From the NCBI GenBank assembly GCA_029237825.1, contig JAQZBQ010000010.1:1-64000 (forward strand): a DNA stretch of 64,000 nt. The letters run 5' to 3'. Position numbers and translations under genes: made by a program. Positions within the stretch are counted from its first letter, which is position 1, and every line of letters begins with the position of its first letter. Positions 1 to 9,030 of this stretch are shown one piece after another. This stretch comes from Bacteroidota bacterium. GTDB lineage: Bacteria; Bacteroidota; Bacteroidia; B-17B0; Aurantibacillaceae. The notes beneath the pieces were generated by a model. It saw only the letters and a list, made by a program, of their open reading frames with translations. It had not been told where the DNA came from and ran no database searches.

Positions 1-143
1 CAGGATTGTCCGATTGGTGTTTAAATGTGATAATATTAGCTAACTGATTATCAAGTTTTTATATATATTCTATTATCTATAATTAACATTATGTTAAATA
101 GTAGGTCTGGAATGTTATATAATCCTTAATATGTTTGGAGGAA

Positions 144-1292
144 TTAACGAATCAATTCAGATACCGCAAGTTTTCCCACCAATGAACCAATCGCTACCCC
201 CATTCCTCCCATTCGAACCGCACACACCACATTGTTAGAGATTTTTTGTATTATCGGTTTTTTCTCGTTCCCCACACCCATAATTCCGCTCCACCGCTGT
301 TCAATTTCAAAATCGACTCCCGGCAGTATGATGTGGTGAAGTAAATCCTCAAGGTGCTTGTGGATTTTTCGATTTAAATCAAAAGCCACAGTTGTTTCCT
401 TTTCGAAATCCAGGTTCCTTCCACCGCCAAACAAAACACGTTTCCCTACATTTCTAAAATAATAATATCCTTCGTCGTAATGAAAAGTGCCTTTTAATTT
501 TAACTGATTAATTGGTTTTGTAATTAATACCTGGGCCCTTGCAGGTTTTACATCAATTCCGCCGAGAAGCTGCGTAGCAAAACCATTGGTAGCCACAATA
601 ACATGCCGCGCTTTTAATTGTCCGACAGAGGAATCAACTGCAACGCCTTCGTCTAAATCTTTTATCTGGCTCACCTCTACTGCATTCAAAACATATACTC
701 CTATACGTTGGGCTAATTGTAGCAGGTTTTGCATCATCTTTCCGGTATCTATTTGTCCTTCCTTTTTATTCAAAATCAATCCTTGAATTTTATTAAAGTG
801 GAAAGCTTTAATCTTCTTATTATCAATGCGATATGTCTCAGTGATTTTAGTTAATGATTTTAGTCGTTTATTGAACCCTGAAATATGTTCCGCACATTCC
901 ACAAACTTTTGTTCATCCCCAAATAATTCATAGCCACCGTTTTCCTGAAAATCAATGTTCTTATCCCCTAAACGCTTTCTGAGAAGTTCGAGTCCTTTAA
1001 TTCGCATTTCCACAGTCTTCCATACCAAGTCTTCCGGTGTGTGCTTAAGGTCGGATAACAACTCACTTACGCTTCCAAAACAGGCAAAACCGGCATTTTT
1101 TGTGCTGGCCCCAAGCGGGAGAATTCCGCGTTCCAACACGAGAACTTTTGATTTTGGAAATTTTTCTTTAAAAGAAATGGCTGAATTTAATCCAACAATC
1201 CCACTTCCGATGACAATTAAGTCGATATCCCGGAAATATGAACGCGTTTCCCAAAAGCTAAAATTTGTTGAAATGGCTGAATTGGCATTCAT
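144..1292 (-). CDS. FAD-dependent oxidoreductase (DAO family)
   Basis: A 382-residue protein of the D-amino-acid oxidase/glycine oxidase-like family, which oxidises amines or 2-hydroxy acids with FAD. The Rossmann dinucleotide motif GSGIVG is at residues 29-34, a basic/acidic strand LVLERG follows near residue 50, and a C-terminal segment rich in Gly (MGGMGVAIGSLVGKLA) matches the second FAD-contact region of the family. The substrate cannot be told from the sequence. The ATG at 1292 is divergent from the coiled-coil protein gene starting at 1360, so the 67 nt between them must hold both promoters. No signal peptide, so cytoplasmic. The family call is firm; the specific enzyme is not. Confidence 0.85.
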   Translation of the reverse strand: MNANSAISTNFSFWETRSYFRDIDLIVIGSGIVGLNSAISFKEKFPKSKVLVLERGILPLGASTKNAGFACFGSVSELLSDLKHTPEDLVWKTVEMRIKGLELLRKRLGDKNIDFQENGGYELFGDEQKFVECAEHISGFNKRLKSLTKITETYRIDNKKIKAFHFNKIQGLILNKKEGQIDTGKMMQNLLQLAQRIGVYVLNAVEVSQIKDLDEGVAVDSSVGQLKARHVIVATNGFATQLLGGIDVKPARAQVLITKPINQLKLKGTFHYDEGYYYFRNVGKRVLFGGGRNLDFEKETTVAFDLNRKIHKHLEDLLHHIILPGVDFEIEQRWSGIMGVGNEKKPIIQKISNNVVCAVRMGGMGVAIGSLVGKLAVSELIR

Positions 1293-1359
1293 TTTATCGG
1301 TCGGTTTTGGAAATTTGATTAAATTTAACCCTCATTACAAAATTACATCTTTGTACCAT

Positions 1360-3885
1360 ATGAAGGTAGCCCTGCGGATAATAATATTTTTTCTTTTTAG
1401 TTCCGTTATCGTAGTAGGTCAAGATTGGACACTTCCTTTTTCCAGTCGCGTTGAAAAAAACGGTAAAAAACTTATCGGAGCAACTATTACGCTCATGCAG
1501 GGAAATAAACAGGTCCTTCAAACTATTACCGGGGAAGATGGAGCCTTTAAACTACAGATACCGCCGAACGGGGATTTTACGGTAATTGTTACTAAGCCAG
1601 GTCATTGCGTAAAAAAGTTTCAGGTTTCAACACGCGGGGTACCTCCTGATAAAACTCAAAATAATTTTAAAGGGTTTAATATCGAGGCAATTAGTTTATT
1701 TGAACCCCTTCCAAATATAGATTATTCGGTATTAAATCAGCCCTTGGTTAAAGTAACGTATGATCCGACGAAAGACAATTTCGAATACGATGAGGCGTAT
1801 AGTAACCAAATGCTTTCCGCTTTAGACAGACTGAGGCAGTTAGAACAGGACGCGATTAATAAACAAAAAGAACTGGAAGCAAATTATTCAGCGTCGTTAA
1901 AATCTGCAGATAAAGCGTTTCAAAAAAAAGATTGGGTCACAGCCCGTGCCGGTTATAACCAGGCCTTAACTTATAAACCAGGTGAGATTTATCCAAAAGA
2001 TCAGCTTGCACAGATTGAAGTAATTATTAAAGATCAGGAAGCGCTCAACAAAAAAGCCGCTGATGATGCTAAAGCAAAAGCTGACGCGGAAGCAGCTGCA
2101 AAAAAGAAAGCTGAGGAGGAAGCTGCCCGTGTTGCTAAGGAAAAGGCTGACAAATTAGCGGCGGAAGCAGCTGCAAAAGCGAAAGCCGAAGCAGAAGCTA
2201 AAGCCAAAGCGGAAGCTGAAGCTGCAGCAAAAAAGAAAGCGGAAGAAGAAGCAGCACGATTAGCAAAGGAAAAAGCGGATGCAGAAGCTAAAGCAAAAGC
2301 AGAGGCCGAGGCTGCAGCAAAAAAGAAAGCTGAGGAGGAAGCTACCCGTATTGCTAAGGAAAAGGCTGATAAATTAGCGGCGGAGGCAGCAGCAAAAGCG
2401 AAAGCCGAAGCTGAAGCCAAAGCAAAAGCAGACGCCGAAGCAGCGGCTAAAAAGAAAGCCGAAGAAGAAGCAGCACGATTAGCAAAGGAAAAAGCGGATG
2501 CAGAAGCTAAAGCAAAAGCAGAGGCCGAAGCAGCAGCTAAGAAAAAAGCTGAGGAAGAAGCGGCCCGTCTTGCTAAGGAAAAGGCTGATAAATTAGCGGC
2601 GGAGGCAGCGGCAAAAGCGAAAGCCGAAGCTGAAGCCAAAGCCAAAGCAGACGCCGAAGCAGCGGCTAAAAAGAAAGCCGAAGAAGAAGCAGCACGATTA
2701 GCAAAGGAAAAAGCGGATGCAGAAGCTAAAGCAAAAGAAGAGGCCGAGGCCGCAGCTAAGAAAAAAGCTGAGGAAGAAGCTGCCCGTCTTGCTAAGGAAA
2801 AGGCTGATAAATTAGCGGCGGAGGCAGCAGCAAAAGCGAAAGCCGAAGCCGAAGCCAAAGCAAAAGCAGACGCCGAAGCAGCGGCTAAGAAGAAAGCCGA
2901 AGAAGAAGCAGCACGATTAGCAAAGGAAAATGCTGATAAACTTAATGCCGAGGCTAAAGCCAAAGCAGACGCCGAAGCCGCAGCTAAGAAGAAAGCTGAG
3001 GAAGAAGCAGCACGTCTTGCAAAAGAAAATGCAGATAAACTGGCTGCCGAGGCAGCGGCAAAAGCGAAAGCCGAAGCGGAGACCAAAGCCAAAGCAGACG
3101 CAGAAGCTGCAGCAAAAAAGAAAGCTGAGGAAGAAGCTGCCCGTATTGCTAAAGAAAATGCAGATAAACTGACTGCTGAAGCTAAAGCCAAAGCGGACGC
3201 TGAAGCAGCAGCTAAGAAAAAATCTGTGGAAGAAGCAGCACGTCTTGCAAAAGAAAATGCTGATAAACTTGCTGCCGAGGCCAAAGCCAAAGCGGACGCT
3301 GAAGCAGCAGCTAAGAAGAAGGCTGAGGAAGAAGCCGCTCGTCTTGCAAAAGAAAATGCAGATAAACTTACTGCCGAGGCCAAAGCCAAGGCAGATGCTG
3401 AAGCAGCAGCTAAGAAAAAAGCTGAGGAAGAAGCAGCTCGCCTGGCAAAAGAGAAAGCTAACAAGGAAAAAAACACACCGCCACCCTTTGACAAATATAA
3501 AGATGCGATCGCAAAGGCAGACGGATTATTTAAATCCAAGAAATACAAAGAATCTAAAACTGCTTATGAAGACGCTTTAATTGCAAAGTCTGGCGATTCC
3601 TATGCTAAAAAGCAGTTAGCTGAAATTGAAAAGCTACTAAAATCAGATGTGGCAACTGCGGCGGATGTTGATGCAAGACAAAAAAGCCTTCTGGCAAAAT
3701 ACAGTCCCGGAGTTACTGAAGAAACCATTAGCGGCCCTGGAGTGGTCATTATTCAAAGGGTTGTGGTAAAAGAAACAGTTGCATATGTTTATCAAAAGAA
3801 AATTTTTAGCTGGGGTGGTGTTACCTATTTCCGCGATGCATCCACAATAACCGAATCAACTTTCGAACAAGAAACAAAACCTTAA
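1360..3885 (+). CDS. Secreted protein with 13-copy Ala/Lys/Glu coiled-coil repeat
   Basis: The reading frame is open further upstream, but ATG 1360 is the likely start. It begins a clean signal peptide (MKVALRIIIFFLFSS..., cleavage near residue 21) and sits 6 nt after a near-consensus -7 box. The product is 841 residues. Residues about 30-105 resemble a carboxypeptidase-regulatory/CNA-B-like beta domain (LIGATITL, GEDGAFKL). A TPR-like helix pair is near residues 185-230, and a second, similar unit near 710-755 (KSKKYKESKTAYEDAL). Between them about 480 residues consist of 13 imperfect copies of AAAKKKAEEEAAR-LAKE with ADAEAKAKAEAE spacers, a very highly charged helical rod. TolA-like rods look similar, but no TolA or TonB C-terminal domain is visible. 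It probably lies in the periplasm or at the envelope. Function unknown. Confidence 0.85.
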   Translation: MKVALRIIIFFLFSSVIVVGQDWTLPFSSRVEKNGKKLIGATITLMQGNKQVLQTITGEDGAFKLQIPPNGDFTVIVTKPGHCVKKFQVSTRGVPPDKTQNNFKGFNIEAISLFEPLPNIDYSVLNQPLVKVTYDPTKDNFEYDEAYSNQMLSALDRLRQLEQDAINKQKELEANYSASLKSADKAFQKKDWVTARAGYNQALTYKPGEIYPKDQLAQIEVIIKDQEALNKKAADDAKAKADAEAAAKKKAEEEAARVAKEKADKLAAEAAAKAKAEAEAKAKAEAEAAAKKKAEEEAARLAKEKADAEAKAKAEAEAAAKKKAEEEATRIAKEKADKLAAEAAAKAKAEAEAKAKADAEAAAKKKAEEEAARLAKEKADAEAKAKAEAEAAAKKKAEEEAARLAKEKADKLAAEAAAKAKAEAEAKAKADAEAAAKKKAEEEAARLAKEKADAEAKAKEEAEAAAKKKAEEEAARLAKEKADKLAAEAAAKAKAEAEAKAKADAEAAAKKKAEEEAARLAKENADKLNAEAKAKADAEAAAKKKAEEEAARLAKENADKLAAEAAAKAKAEAETKAKADAEAAAKKKAEEEAARIAKENADKLTAEAKAKADAEAAAKKKSVEEAARLAKENADKLAAEAKAKADAEAAAKKKAEEEAARLAKENADKLTAEAKAKADAEAAAKKKAEEEAARLAKEKANKEKNTPPPFDKYKDAIAKADGLFKSKKYKESKTAYEDALIAKSGDSYAKKQLAEIEKLLKSDVATAADVDARQKSLLAKYSPGVTEETISGPGVVIIQRVVVKETVAYVYQKKIFSWGGVTYFRDASTITESTFEQETKP
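2030..3470 (+). repeat. Coding tandem repeat (Ala/Lys/Glu rod)
   Basis: Thirteen copies of a unit coding for AAAKKKAEEEAAR followed by LAKEKAD or LAKENAD, separated by spacers of two lengths (with or without KLAAEAAAKAKAEAEA). Two-unit blocks around 2220-2810 are nearly identical at the DNA level, which points to recent duplication by slippage or unequal crossing-over. The complementary strand stays open for about 1.5 kb across the repeat only because of the Ala/Lys/Glu codon composition. Confidence 0.9.
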
Positions 3886-3893
3886 ACTCCTTT

Positions 3894-4847
3894 ATGCCAG
3901 ATATCTTTGAAGACGTACATTGCTGCGTATGCGGTAATACCAATCCTTCTGATTTTAAAACCCTTTACGAAAAAGAAAAATTTAGTGTAATTGAATGTAA
4001 GAAATGTTCCTTCACGTTCATTCCGCCTTATTTTCGTAAACAGATTTCCTACGAAAATTACAAAGATGAGAATGTGGCCAACGCTGTTCGCCAGGGAAAC
4101 AATTGGGTGAAAATTGAACGCCATAAATTACGCTATGATTTAATTAAGAAATACAAACCAACAGGATCTTTATTTGATTTAGGGGCCGGCTGGGGGCATT
4201 TTATGTTAACTGGAAAAATGTTAGGGTACGAAGTATATGGCATCGAAATTTCTGAACAGCCTTACCTCTACTCTAAAAATGATTTAAAACTTCCCGTAGA
4301 TCATATTGATTTTTTTGAAATGCCGGAAGAACGGAAATTCGATATCGTTACCATGTGGGATGTATTGGAACATATTGATAAAGCGGATGAGGTAATAGCC
4401 AAATGCTCCCGTATCACATCAAAAAATGGCTATATCGTTATCCAGGTTCCTCAAATTGATTCCTATTTCGCTAAAAAACACAAAGATAACTGGAAAATGA
4501 TGGGACTTGACCATGTGAACTATTTCAGTAAGAAAACAATTACGCAATTACTTGAAAAGCATGGCTACAATGTTGAAACTATTAAATCTTCTTTTGAAAT
4601 TAAGCTGTTTATCATGTATACCATTCTTCCGCTTCTAAAGCGTTTAAAGGGAGATAAAAAGCAAACCCAGCAACAGGCGAACGGGACCATCAAAGCTTCA
4701 GAACGGCAGCAATACTTTAATACTTTTACTGAAAAGCCGATGTGGAAACTTAAACTGTATATGAAGATTCATAACCTCATTTACAAAACACTTTCAGCTT
4801 TAAATATCGGTGAGGAAATGATCGTAGTGGCAAAGAAAACCAATTAG
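3894..4847 (+). CDS. Class I SAM-dependent methyltransferase with N-terminal zinc ribbon
   Basis: A 317-residue protein. A CxxC pair (C10/C13 and C35/C38) forms a probable N-terminal zinc ribbon. The SAM-binding motif I, FDLGAGWG, is at residues 94-101, followed by the acidic strand VYGIE and the motif VTMWDVLEHI, all typical of Methyltransf_23 enzymes that often modify sugars or surface glycans. It follows the coiled-coil gene by 8 nt on the same strand, so the two are probably co-transcribed. It converges with, and overlaps by 4 nt, the acetyltransferase gene on the other strand. The substrate is unknown. Confidence 0.85.
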   Translation: MPDIFEDVHCCVCGNTNPSDFKTLYEKEKFSVIECKKCSFTFIPPYFRKQISYENYKDENVANAVRQGNNWVKIERHKLRYDLIKKYKPTGSLFDLGAGWGHFMLTGKMLGYEVYGIEISEQPYLYSKNDLKLPVDHIDFFEMPEERKFDIVTMWDVLEHIDKADEVIAKCSRITSKNGYIVIQVPQIDSYFAKKHKDNWKMMGLDHVNYFSKKTITQLLEKHGYNVETIKSSFEIKLFIMYTILPLLKRLKGDKKQTQQQANGTIKASERQQYFNTFTEKPMWKLKLYMKIHNLIYKTLSALNIGEEMIVVAKKTN

Positions 4848-5371
4848 CTATTTAATAGTAACTGATAAAATACCTCATCTTCAAATTTACCTGGCGCAAT
4901 GAGGTTCCAGTCTTTTTTGATACCGGCTTTTACATAACCGCATTTTTCAAATAAAGCGATACTTTCGTTATTCGACACGCTGATATTACAATACAATTGA
5001 TGTAATAACAATGTATATTGAGCATATTCCCTAACAAGCTGAAGTGCCTCAAATGCAAAACCATTTTTACGGTAAGCTTCAAAAATTAAAACCCCTACTC
5101 CAACCCGCGAATGTCTTGGGTCAAATTCAAACAAATCAATGGTTCCCACTGGTGTATGCGTGTTTTGCTCGCAAATCATCAGCCGTAATTGCTTATTAGT
5201 GTAAATATCCTGGTGGGACGATTGCAGGTATAATTCAATCACATGTTTGCTGAATGGAACCAGTGTATTACTCACTTTCCAAACGGAAAGGTCATTCTCA
5301 ATTTCATAAAGCAAGGAAAGATCATCCATTTCAACGGCCCTAAGATAGATATGCTGAGATTGGATAAACAT
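4844..5371 (-). CDS. GNAT-family N-acetyltransferase (RimJ/RimL-like)
   Basis: A 175-residue GNAT protein. The central beta-strand and acetyl-CoA region (RVGVGVLIFEAYRKNGFAFEAL), then SVSNNESIALFEKCGYVKAG, match the RimL/SpeG-like subgroup. These enzymes acetylate protein N-termini, polyamines or antibiotics; the acceptor cannot be inferred. It lies 2 nt after the unknown gene at 5374-5934 on the same strand, so the two form an operon. Confidence 0.85.
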   Translation of the reverse strand: MFIQSQHIYLRAVEMDDLSLLYEIENDLSVWKVSNTLVPFSKHVIELYLQSSHQDIYTNKQLRLMICEQNTHTPVGTIDLFEFDPRHSRVGVGVLIFEAYRKNGFAFEALQLVREYAQYTLLLHQLYCNISVSNNESIALFEKCGYVKAGIKKDWNLIAPGKFEDEVFYQLLLNS

Positions 5372-5373
5372 GC

Positions 5374-5934
5374 CTATTCTTTATAATATTGGGCCCTTTC
5401 AAATTGTATAATATCCTGCAATTCGGAATTGGAATAAACAGGAAGAGAAAATTCATAATTATCAGATACAGTCACATGTTGCGCTATGGTTTCAGCAATG
5501 TAGTTGTTGAATTTCAAGCGTTCTATGAGTTCATACAGCAATTCAGATTTCATTTCAGTCAGGGCGTAAAATTCCTGAAAATATAATTTAATCGGACTTA
5601 AGCAACTTGCTTCATTTGCTTTAACCTGCTTAAAAAGCCTGATGTAATGCTGACATATTTCCCTTTGGAAATCCGTACTAAAAACCGGGTGGGGTTTCAA
5701 TTTGCAAAAAACCGCTGGAATTTTTTTTTGATGTATCATCTTTAATAAAACCGCGCAATCCACATTAAGTTCATGACCTTTTATGGTCAGTGAATTATAA
5801 TTTCCGTCAAACATGAGTCCAACATGTGGAGGTGTTCTTGTCGCATTTAATATAACAAGCCAGCTTCCTTTTTTCAAATCTGCATCCTTTGAATTGTTTG
5901 TAATTTGAAGTGTATTTGGCGCAGGCATGATCAT
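5374..5934 (-). CDS. Hypothetical protein, 186 aa
   Basis: I do not recognise this family. The protein is 186 residues, soluble, without a signal peptide or membrane segment; its second half is mostly helical and rich in charged residues. A consensus -7 box (TAACTTTG, complement of 5939-5946) ends 4 nt before ATG 5934, so the mRNA may be leaderless. A second in-frame ATG lies 6 nt downstream. The gene is transcribed with the acetyltransferase that follows after 2 nt. Confidence 0.7.
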   Translation of the reverse strand: MIMPAPNTLQITNNSKDADLKKGSWLVILNATRTPPHVGLMFDGNYNSLTIKGHELNVDCAVLLKMIHQKKIPAVFCKLKPHPVFSTDFQREICQHYIRLFKQVKANEASCLSPIKLYFQEFYALTEMKSELLYELIERLKFNNYIAETIAQHVTVSDNYEFSLPVYSNSELQDIIQFERAQYYKE

Positions 5935-5938
5935 TCCT

Positions 5939-5946
5939 CAAAGTTA
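5939..5946 (-). promoter_or_regulatory. Bacteroidota -7 box TAACTTTG
   Basis: A perfect TAnnTTTG box ending 4 nt before the ATG at 5934. No clear -33 TTG is seen at the usual spacing. Confidence 0.6.
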
Positions 5947-5963
5947 CGTAAACTTTTATAAAA

Positions 5964-6899
5964 CTACGAAAGCGCGAGGCCAAGCCTTTGACTAATTACT
6001 CCTTCTTTTAACGAGAAGGTTGAAACACGCATTTTATTCAATCCCAGTTCAATCAAAATAAAATCAATGAGCAAAACCGAAATCACAATCATGTCTACGC
6101 GCATGTCAATTAAACCCTTAATGTAATACCGGTCTTTTAAGGTGGTTCGTTTGATTTTATCGCTGATGTAGAAATAATGTTCGAGGTTTACCGAATACTC
6201 TGTTTGGTGTTCGTTTAATTCAGCGGTTTGAAATTCTCCGGCGATCACATCAATTACCGAATCAAACGCTCCCGATGAGCCTATTAATTCTACTGATTTA
6301 TAAGACTTTACAGCCTCAAACAATGGCGCTAATTCCTCACGTAAATATTGATTGAAGCGACTGGCTTCCTCTGGAGTCAACGGGTCAGATAGTTTAAACT
6401 TATCCAGCAATCTCGCAGCGCCCAACAAAAAACTTTGTTTCCAAAATACAGTGGACTGGTTTGCTAAGATAAATTCTGTACTTCCGCCGCCAATATCCAT
6501 GATTAATGAAACATCGTCGTTCATTTTTACTGCCATTCGGTTACCATGATAAATCAGATCGGCCTCCTCATTCCCGTCAATGGTAATAACGGAAATCCCG
6601 GCTTCTTTTTTTGCCTGTTTTACAAATTCCGGTCCGTTGGATGCGGAACGAATGGCCGAGGTAGCAAAGGCAAAAGTTTCTTCCACATTGAATTCTTTTA
6701 GGTAAACCTGAAATTGTTTTAATGCATCGATCCCTCTTTGAAAAGGTGCCGGCGCAATGAAACCCTGGTTAATAGTGCCTTCGCCAAGTTTTACCGCAAT
6801 ACGCGTATTATACACTTTTCTGAAAGTAGCATTTTGCTGACGTTCGGCAATTAACAGGTTAAAGGTATTGGTACCGAGGTCTATAATGGCAAAAATCAT
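5964..6899 (-). CDS. Ppx/GppA family phosphatase (exopolyphosphatase)
   Basis: A 311-residue protein of the ASKHA superfamily that hydrolyses polyphosphate or pppGpp. The phosphate-1 motif IIDLGTNTFNLLIAE is at residues 4-18, the phosphate-2 motif IMDIGGGSTEFIL near 133-145, and a conserved TSAIRSASNG near 79-88. The length equals the two-domain core, without the C-terminal HD-like domain of E. coli Ppx/GppA, which is normal for this phylum. Cytoplasmic. Whether polyP or pppGpp is the main substrate cannot be decided here. Confidence 0.9.
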   Translation of the reverse strand: MIFAIIDLGTNTFNLLIAERQQNATFRKVYNTRIAVKLGEGTINQGFIAPAPFQRGIDALKQFQVYLKEFNVEETFAFATSAIRSASNGPEFVKQAKKEAGISVITIDGNEEADLIYHGNRMAVKMNDDVSLIMDIGGGSTEFILANQSTVFWKQSFLLGAARLLDKFKLSDPLTPEEASRFNQYLREELAPLFEAVKSYKSVELIGSSGAFDSVIDVIAGEFQTAELNEHQTEYSVNLEHYFYISDKIKRTTLKDRYYIKGLIDMRVDMIVISVLLIDFILIELGLNKMRVSTFSLKEGVISQRLGLALS

Positions 6900-6951
6900 C
6901 AGCTGTGGAAATTTAATTCAGTCTCCAATATAAACATAAAAGCTAATAAAA

Positions 6952-7932
6952 CTATTGTATCAGGTATTGATACCTTTGCTTCAAAAATCGCTTATCTGTT
7001 CCCCTTCTTTTTTTATCGGTTCCCATATTGGACGAGAAGATCAGGGTAATTTCATGAGAACCTTTTTGGTATTTTCGTAAAGGCGAGGTTACAATATCGT
7101 AGGAATATGAAATCTGGATCTCGTCCTTAATCGTATAACCCAAATGCAGGGCAATCGCGTCATTTAGCCTGAATCCTAGCCCGGCAATTAACTGCTTTTT
7201 CATATGCAATCGAACGGTATAGTCAAATGAAATGGGTACTCCCGGAACAAATACTGCCAACACGGAGTTCTCAAAGGTAAAGTCAAGATTCTCCGCATAA
7301 TTATACCCCGCAGAAATATTATAGTGAGGAACATTGGTATAGGTACCTTTTTTAAGTGAATCGTTTTTATAATGTTCTATTTTTGATCCCGAAATATTAT
7401 TGGCCCCTACCCCCAAATGAAAACGGTCGTTGAAATACACTAATCCAAAACTCCCGTCAAAGCACCTCGACTTATCAAAATTATACTGGTCAATGGCTTT
7501 ATCCTGTTGGTTTCTAAGGGTAATATCAGTACCGACAAATTTTTGCTGAATGTAATTACCCTGCACCCCAAATGAGAGTTCCGAATCAGGGAATTTTAAA
7601 TGATAGGCCGCTGTAATACTGGTTGCTAAATTCCTGAATGGGCCAATGTCATCCTTAAACACAAATCCGCCTACGCCTACTCTGCCTTTCCATAAACGGC
7701 TATTTAAAGTTAATGCGTAAGTTTTGGGAGATCCTTCAAAACCTGTCCACTGGTTTCGGTAATTTGCGCGTACATCCAACAACCGCTTTGTACCGCAAAA
7801 GGCCGGATTATATAAGGTCTGATTTGCTCTGTACTGTGTCCACCACGGATATTGCTGGCCAAAAGCTGTTATCGAGCAAACACAAAAAATAAATAAAGGG
7901 AGTTTTCTAATCAAAGCATTAATTGTAATCAT
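6952..7932 (-). CDS. PorP/SprF family type IX secretion outer-membrane protein
   Basis: A 326-residue outer-membrane beta-barrel with a signal peptide (LIRKLPLFIFCVCSITAFG-Q). The N-terminal block QQYPWWTQYRANQTLYNPAF and the FRNQWTGFEGSPKTY-like segment (here YRNQWTGFEGSPKTYAL) are signatures of PorP/SprF proteins. These partner with particular T9SS cargo or anchors, and SprF is needed for secretion of the SprB adhesin in Flavobacterium. It follows the SPOR-domain gene by 18 nt in the same operon. The 2040-residue CHU_C adhesin gene lies divergently about 1.5 kb away and is a candidate partner (inference). Confidence 0.92.
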   Translation of the reverse strand: MITINALIRKLPLFIFCVCSITAFGQQYPWWTQYRANQTLYNPAFCGTKRLLDVRANYRNQWTGFEGSPKTYALTLNSRLWKGRVGVGGFVFKDDIGPFRNLATSITAAYHLKFPDSELSFGVQGNYIQQKFVGTDITLRNQQDKAIDQYNFDKSRCFDGSFGLVYFNDRFHLGVGANNISGSKIEHYKNDSLKKGTYTNVPHYNISAGYNYAENLDFTFENSVLAVFVPGVPISFDYTVRLHMKKQLIAGLGFRLNDAIALHLGYTIKDEIQISYSYDIVTSPLRKYQKGSHEITLIFSSNMGTDKKRRGTDKRFLKQRYQYLIQ

Positions 7933-7950
7933 TAATTAGAAAATTAAATA

Positions 7951-8775
7951 TTAGTTGACCCTCACGCCATTTTTATAACGTGCTATGAATCCGGAATACC
8001 CTTTAGCTTTTAAATTATCACGGAATTTTACGGCTTCGTCAAGCGAATTAAAATTACCTACGGTAACTTTATACATTCCATTAATTAAATCAATATTAAC
8101 TTTCCCCGCGCCGGAAAACTTGCTTTTAGATGGTTCGTTTGAATAGGCTCCAATTTGAACACGGAAAGTCATGCCGGCATCGGATGACGAAGAAGCAGCC
8201 GGTGTTGAAGGCTTGTTGGTAGTTACCGGCGAACTGGAAACAGGCACCGATTCAACAGGTTTGTCTGAACCAGTAGAATTTGTGGTTACCGGTTTAGACT
8301 CAGTCGGTGTAACATTGGTAACTGGTTGTGATTCCACCGGAGTAGCTGCTACTGCCGAAGATGCTCCTCCAATAGTAATTGTAATAGGTGCAGCTTCTAC
8401 TTCCTTTTTTTCACTGTTCTCCAAATAGAAAAATTTCTGACTAAATGTTGCAGGGCTCACTGCATCTGAGTTTGCCTGTACTTTTAGTTTAATTGTAAAT
8501 TCCGGTTCACTAGGCACAGAAACCCAAACAATTTTTGCACGCTGGTTTTCAAAAGTGAAATTACCAGACTTGGCATCTACTGCCGATATAACATAACCAC
8601 CTGGGACATCCATCTGGTATTTTGCAAAATTTCCAACTGCCCCCTTTATAATTTTAACATCTGCCTCTATGCTTGATCCTGCATTCATGTTAGATGGAAA
8701 ATTTGCGTTAATGGTAATTTGTGAAAAAGCTGCCGTTATGCTTGAAAGTGCAAAAATGGTTAATAATTTTTTCAT
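7951..8775 (-). CDS. SPOR-domain exported protein
   Basis: A 274-residue protein with a signal peptide (residues 1-18), a beta-rich N-terminal domain (about 20-135), a Pro/Ser/Thr/Val linker (about 140-200) and a C-terminal SPOR peptidoglycan-binding domain (about 200-270: FRVQIGAYSNEPSK..., MYKVTVGNFNSLDEA). SPOR domains bind denuded glycan strands at division sites or anchor envelope complexes. It is the first gene of the operon with the PorP/SprF gene, with a consensus -7 box at 8796-8803 (complement). This suggests a periplasmic partner of the T9SS barrel. Confidence 0.88.
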   Translation of the reverse strand: MKKLLTIFALSSITAAFSQITINANFPSNMNAGSSIEADVKIIKGAVGNFAKYQMDVPGGYVISAVDAKSGNFTFENQRAKIVWVSVPSEPEFTIKLKVQANSDAVSPATFSQKFFYLENSEKKEVEAAPITITIGGASSAVAATPVESQPVTNVTPTESKPVTTNSTGSDKPVESVPVSSSPVTTNKPSTPAASSSSDAGMTFRVQIGAYSNEPSKSKFSGAGKVNIDLINGMYKVTVGNFNSLDEAVKFRDNLKAKGYSGFIARYKNGVRVN

Positions 8776-8795
8776 ATATCAGTTTTGGAATTATA

Positions 8796-8803
8796 CAAAT
8801 ATA
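8796..8803 (-). promoter_or_regulatory. -7 box TATATTTG for SPOR-sprF operon
   Basis: A perfect TAnnTTTG box on the minus strand, 20 nt before ATG 8775, with a TTG at the complement of 8821-8823 (17-nt spacing, slightly shorter than the usual 19-21). Confidence 0.6.
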
Positions 8804-8997
8804 ATTATTTTGTTTAATTACAATACCAATCGGTTCATTTTGTACCCTTTCAAACCAGGCACAAAATTACTCGGGATTTATGATTTTCAATTGCAGGATT
8901 TCTCCTAAAATATTTCAAATTTTTTTCGTTCCCTCAAGGCTTTTCAATTTCTTTCACATTTAACAGTTCAGAACGAAATGGTATCAAAAAATTGATA

Positions 8998-9005
8998 TAT
9001 TTTTG
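8998..9005 (+). promoter_or_regulatory. -7 box TATTTTTG for the 9031 gene
   Basis: A perfect TAnnTTTG box 25 nt before ATG 9031. It probably drives the small secreted protein and the adhesin gene downstream. Confidence 0.5.
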
Positions 9006-9030
9006 GTGTTAAACGTAATAACTAAATCAG

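Noticed and set aside
2034-3548. A 504-codon open frame on the minus strand opposite the coiled-coil gene
   Set aside because: It is a mirror of the Ala/Lys/Glu repeat (reads as Ser/Ala/Phe runs), has no start context and no domain, and the plus-strand gene has a signal peptide and promoter.
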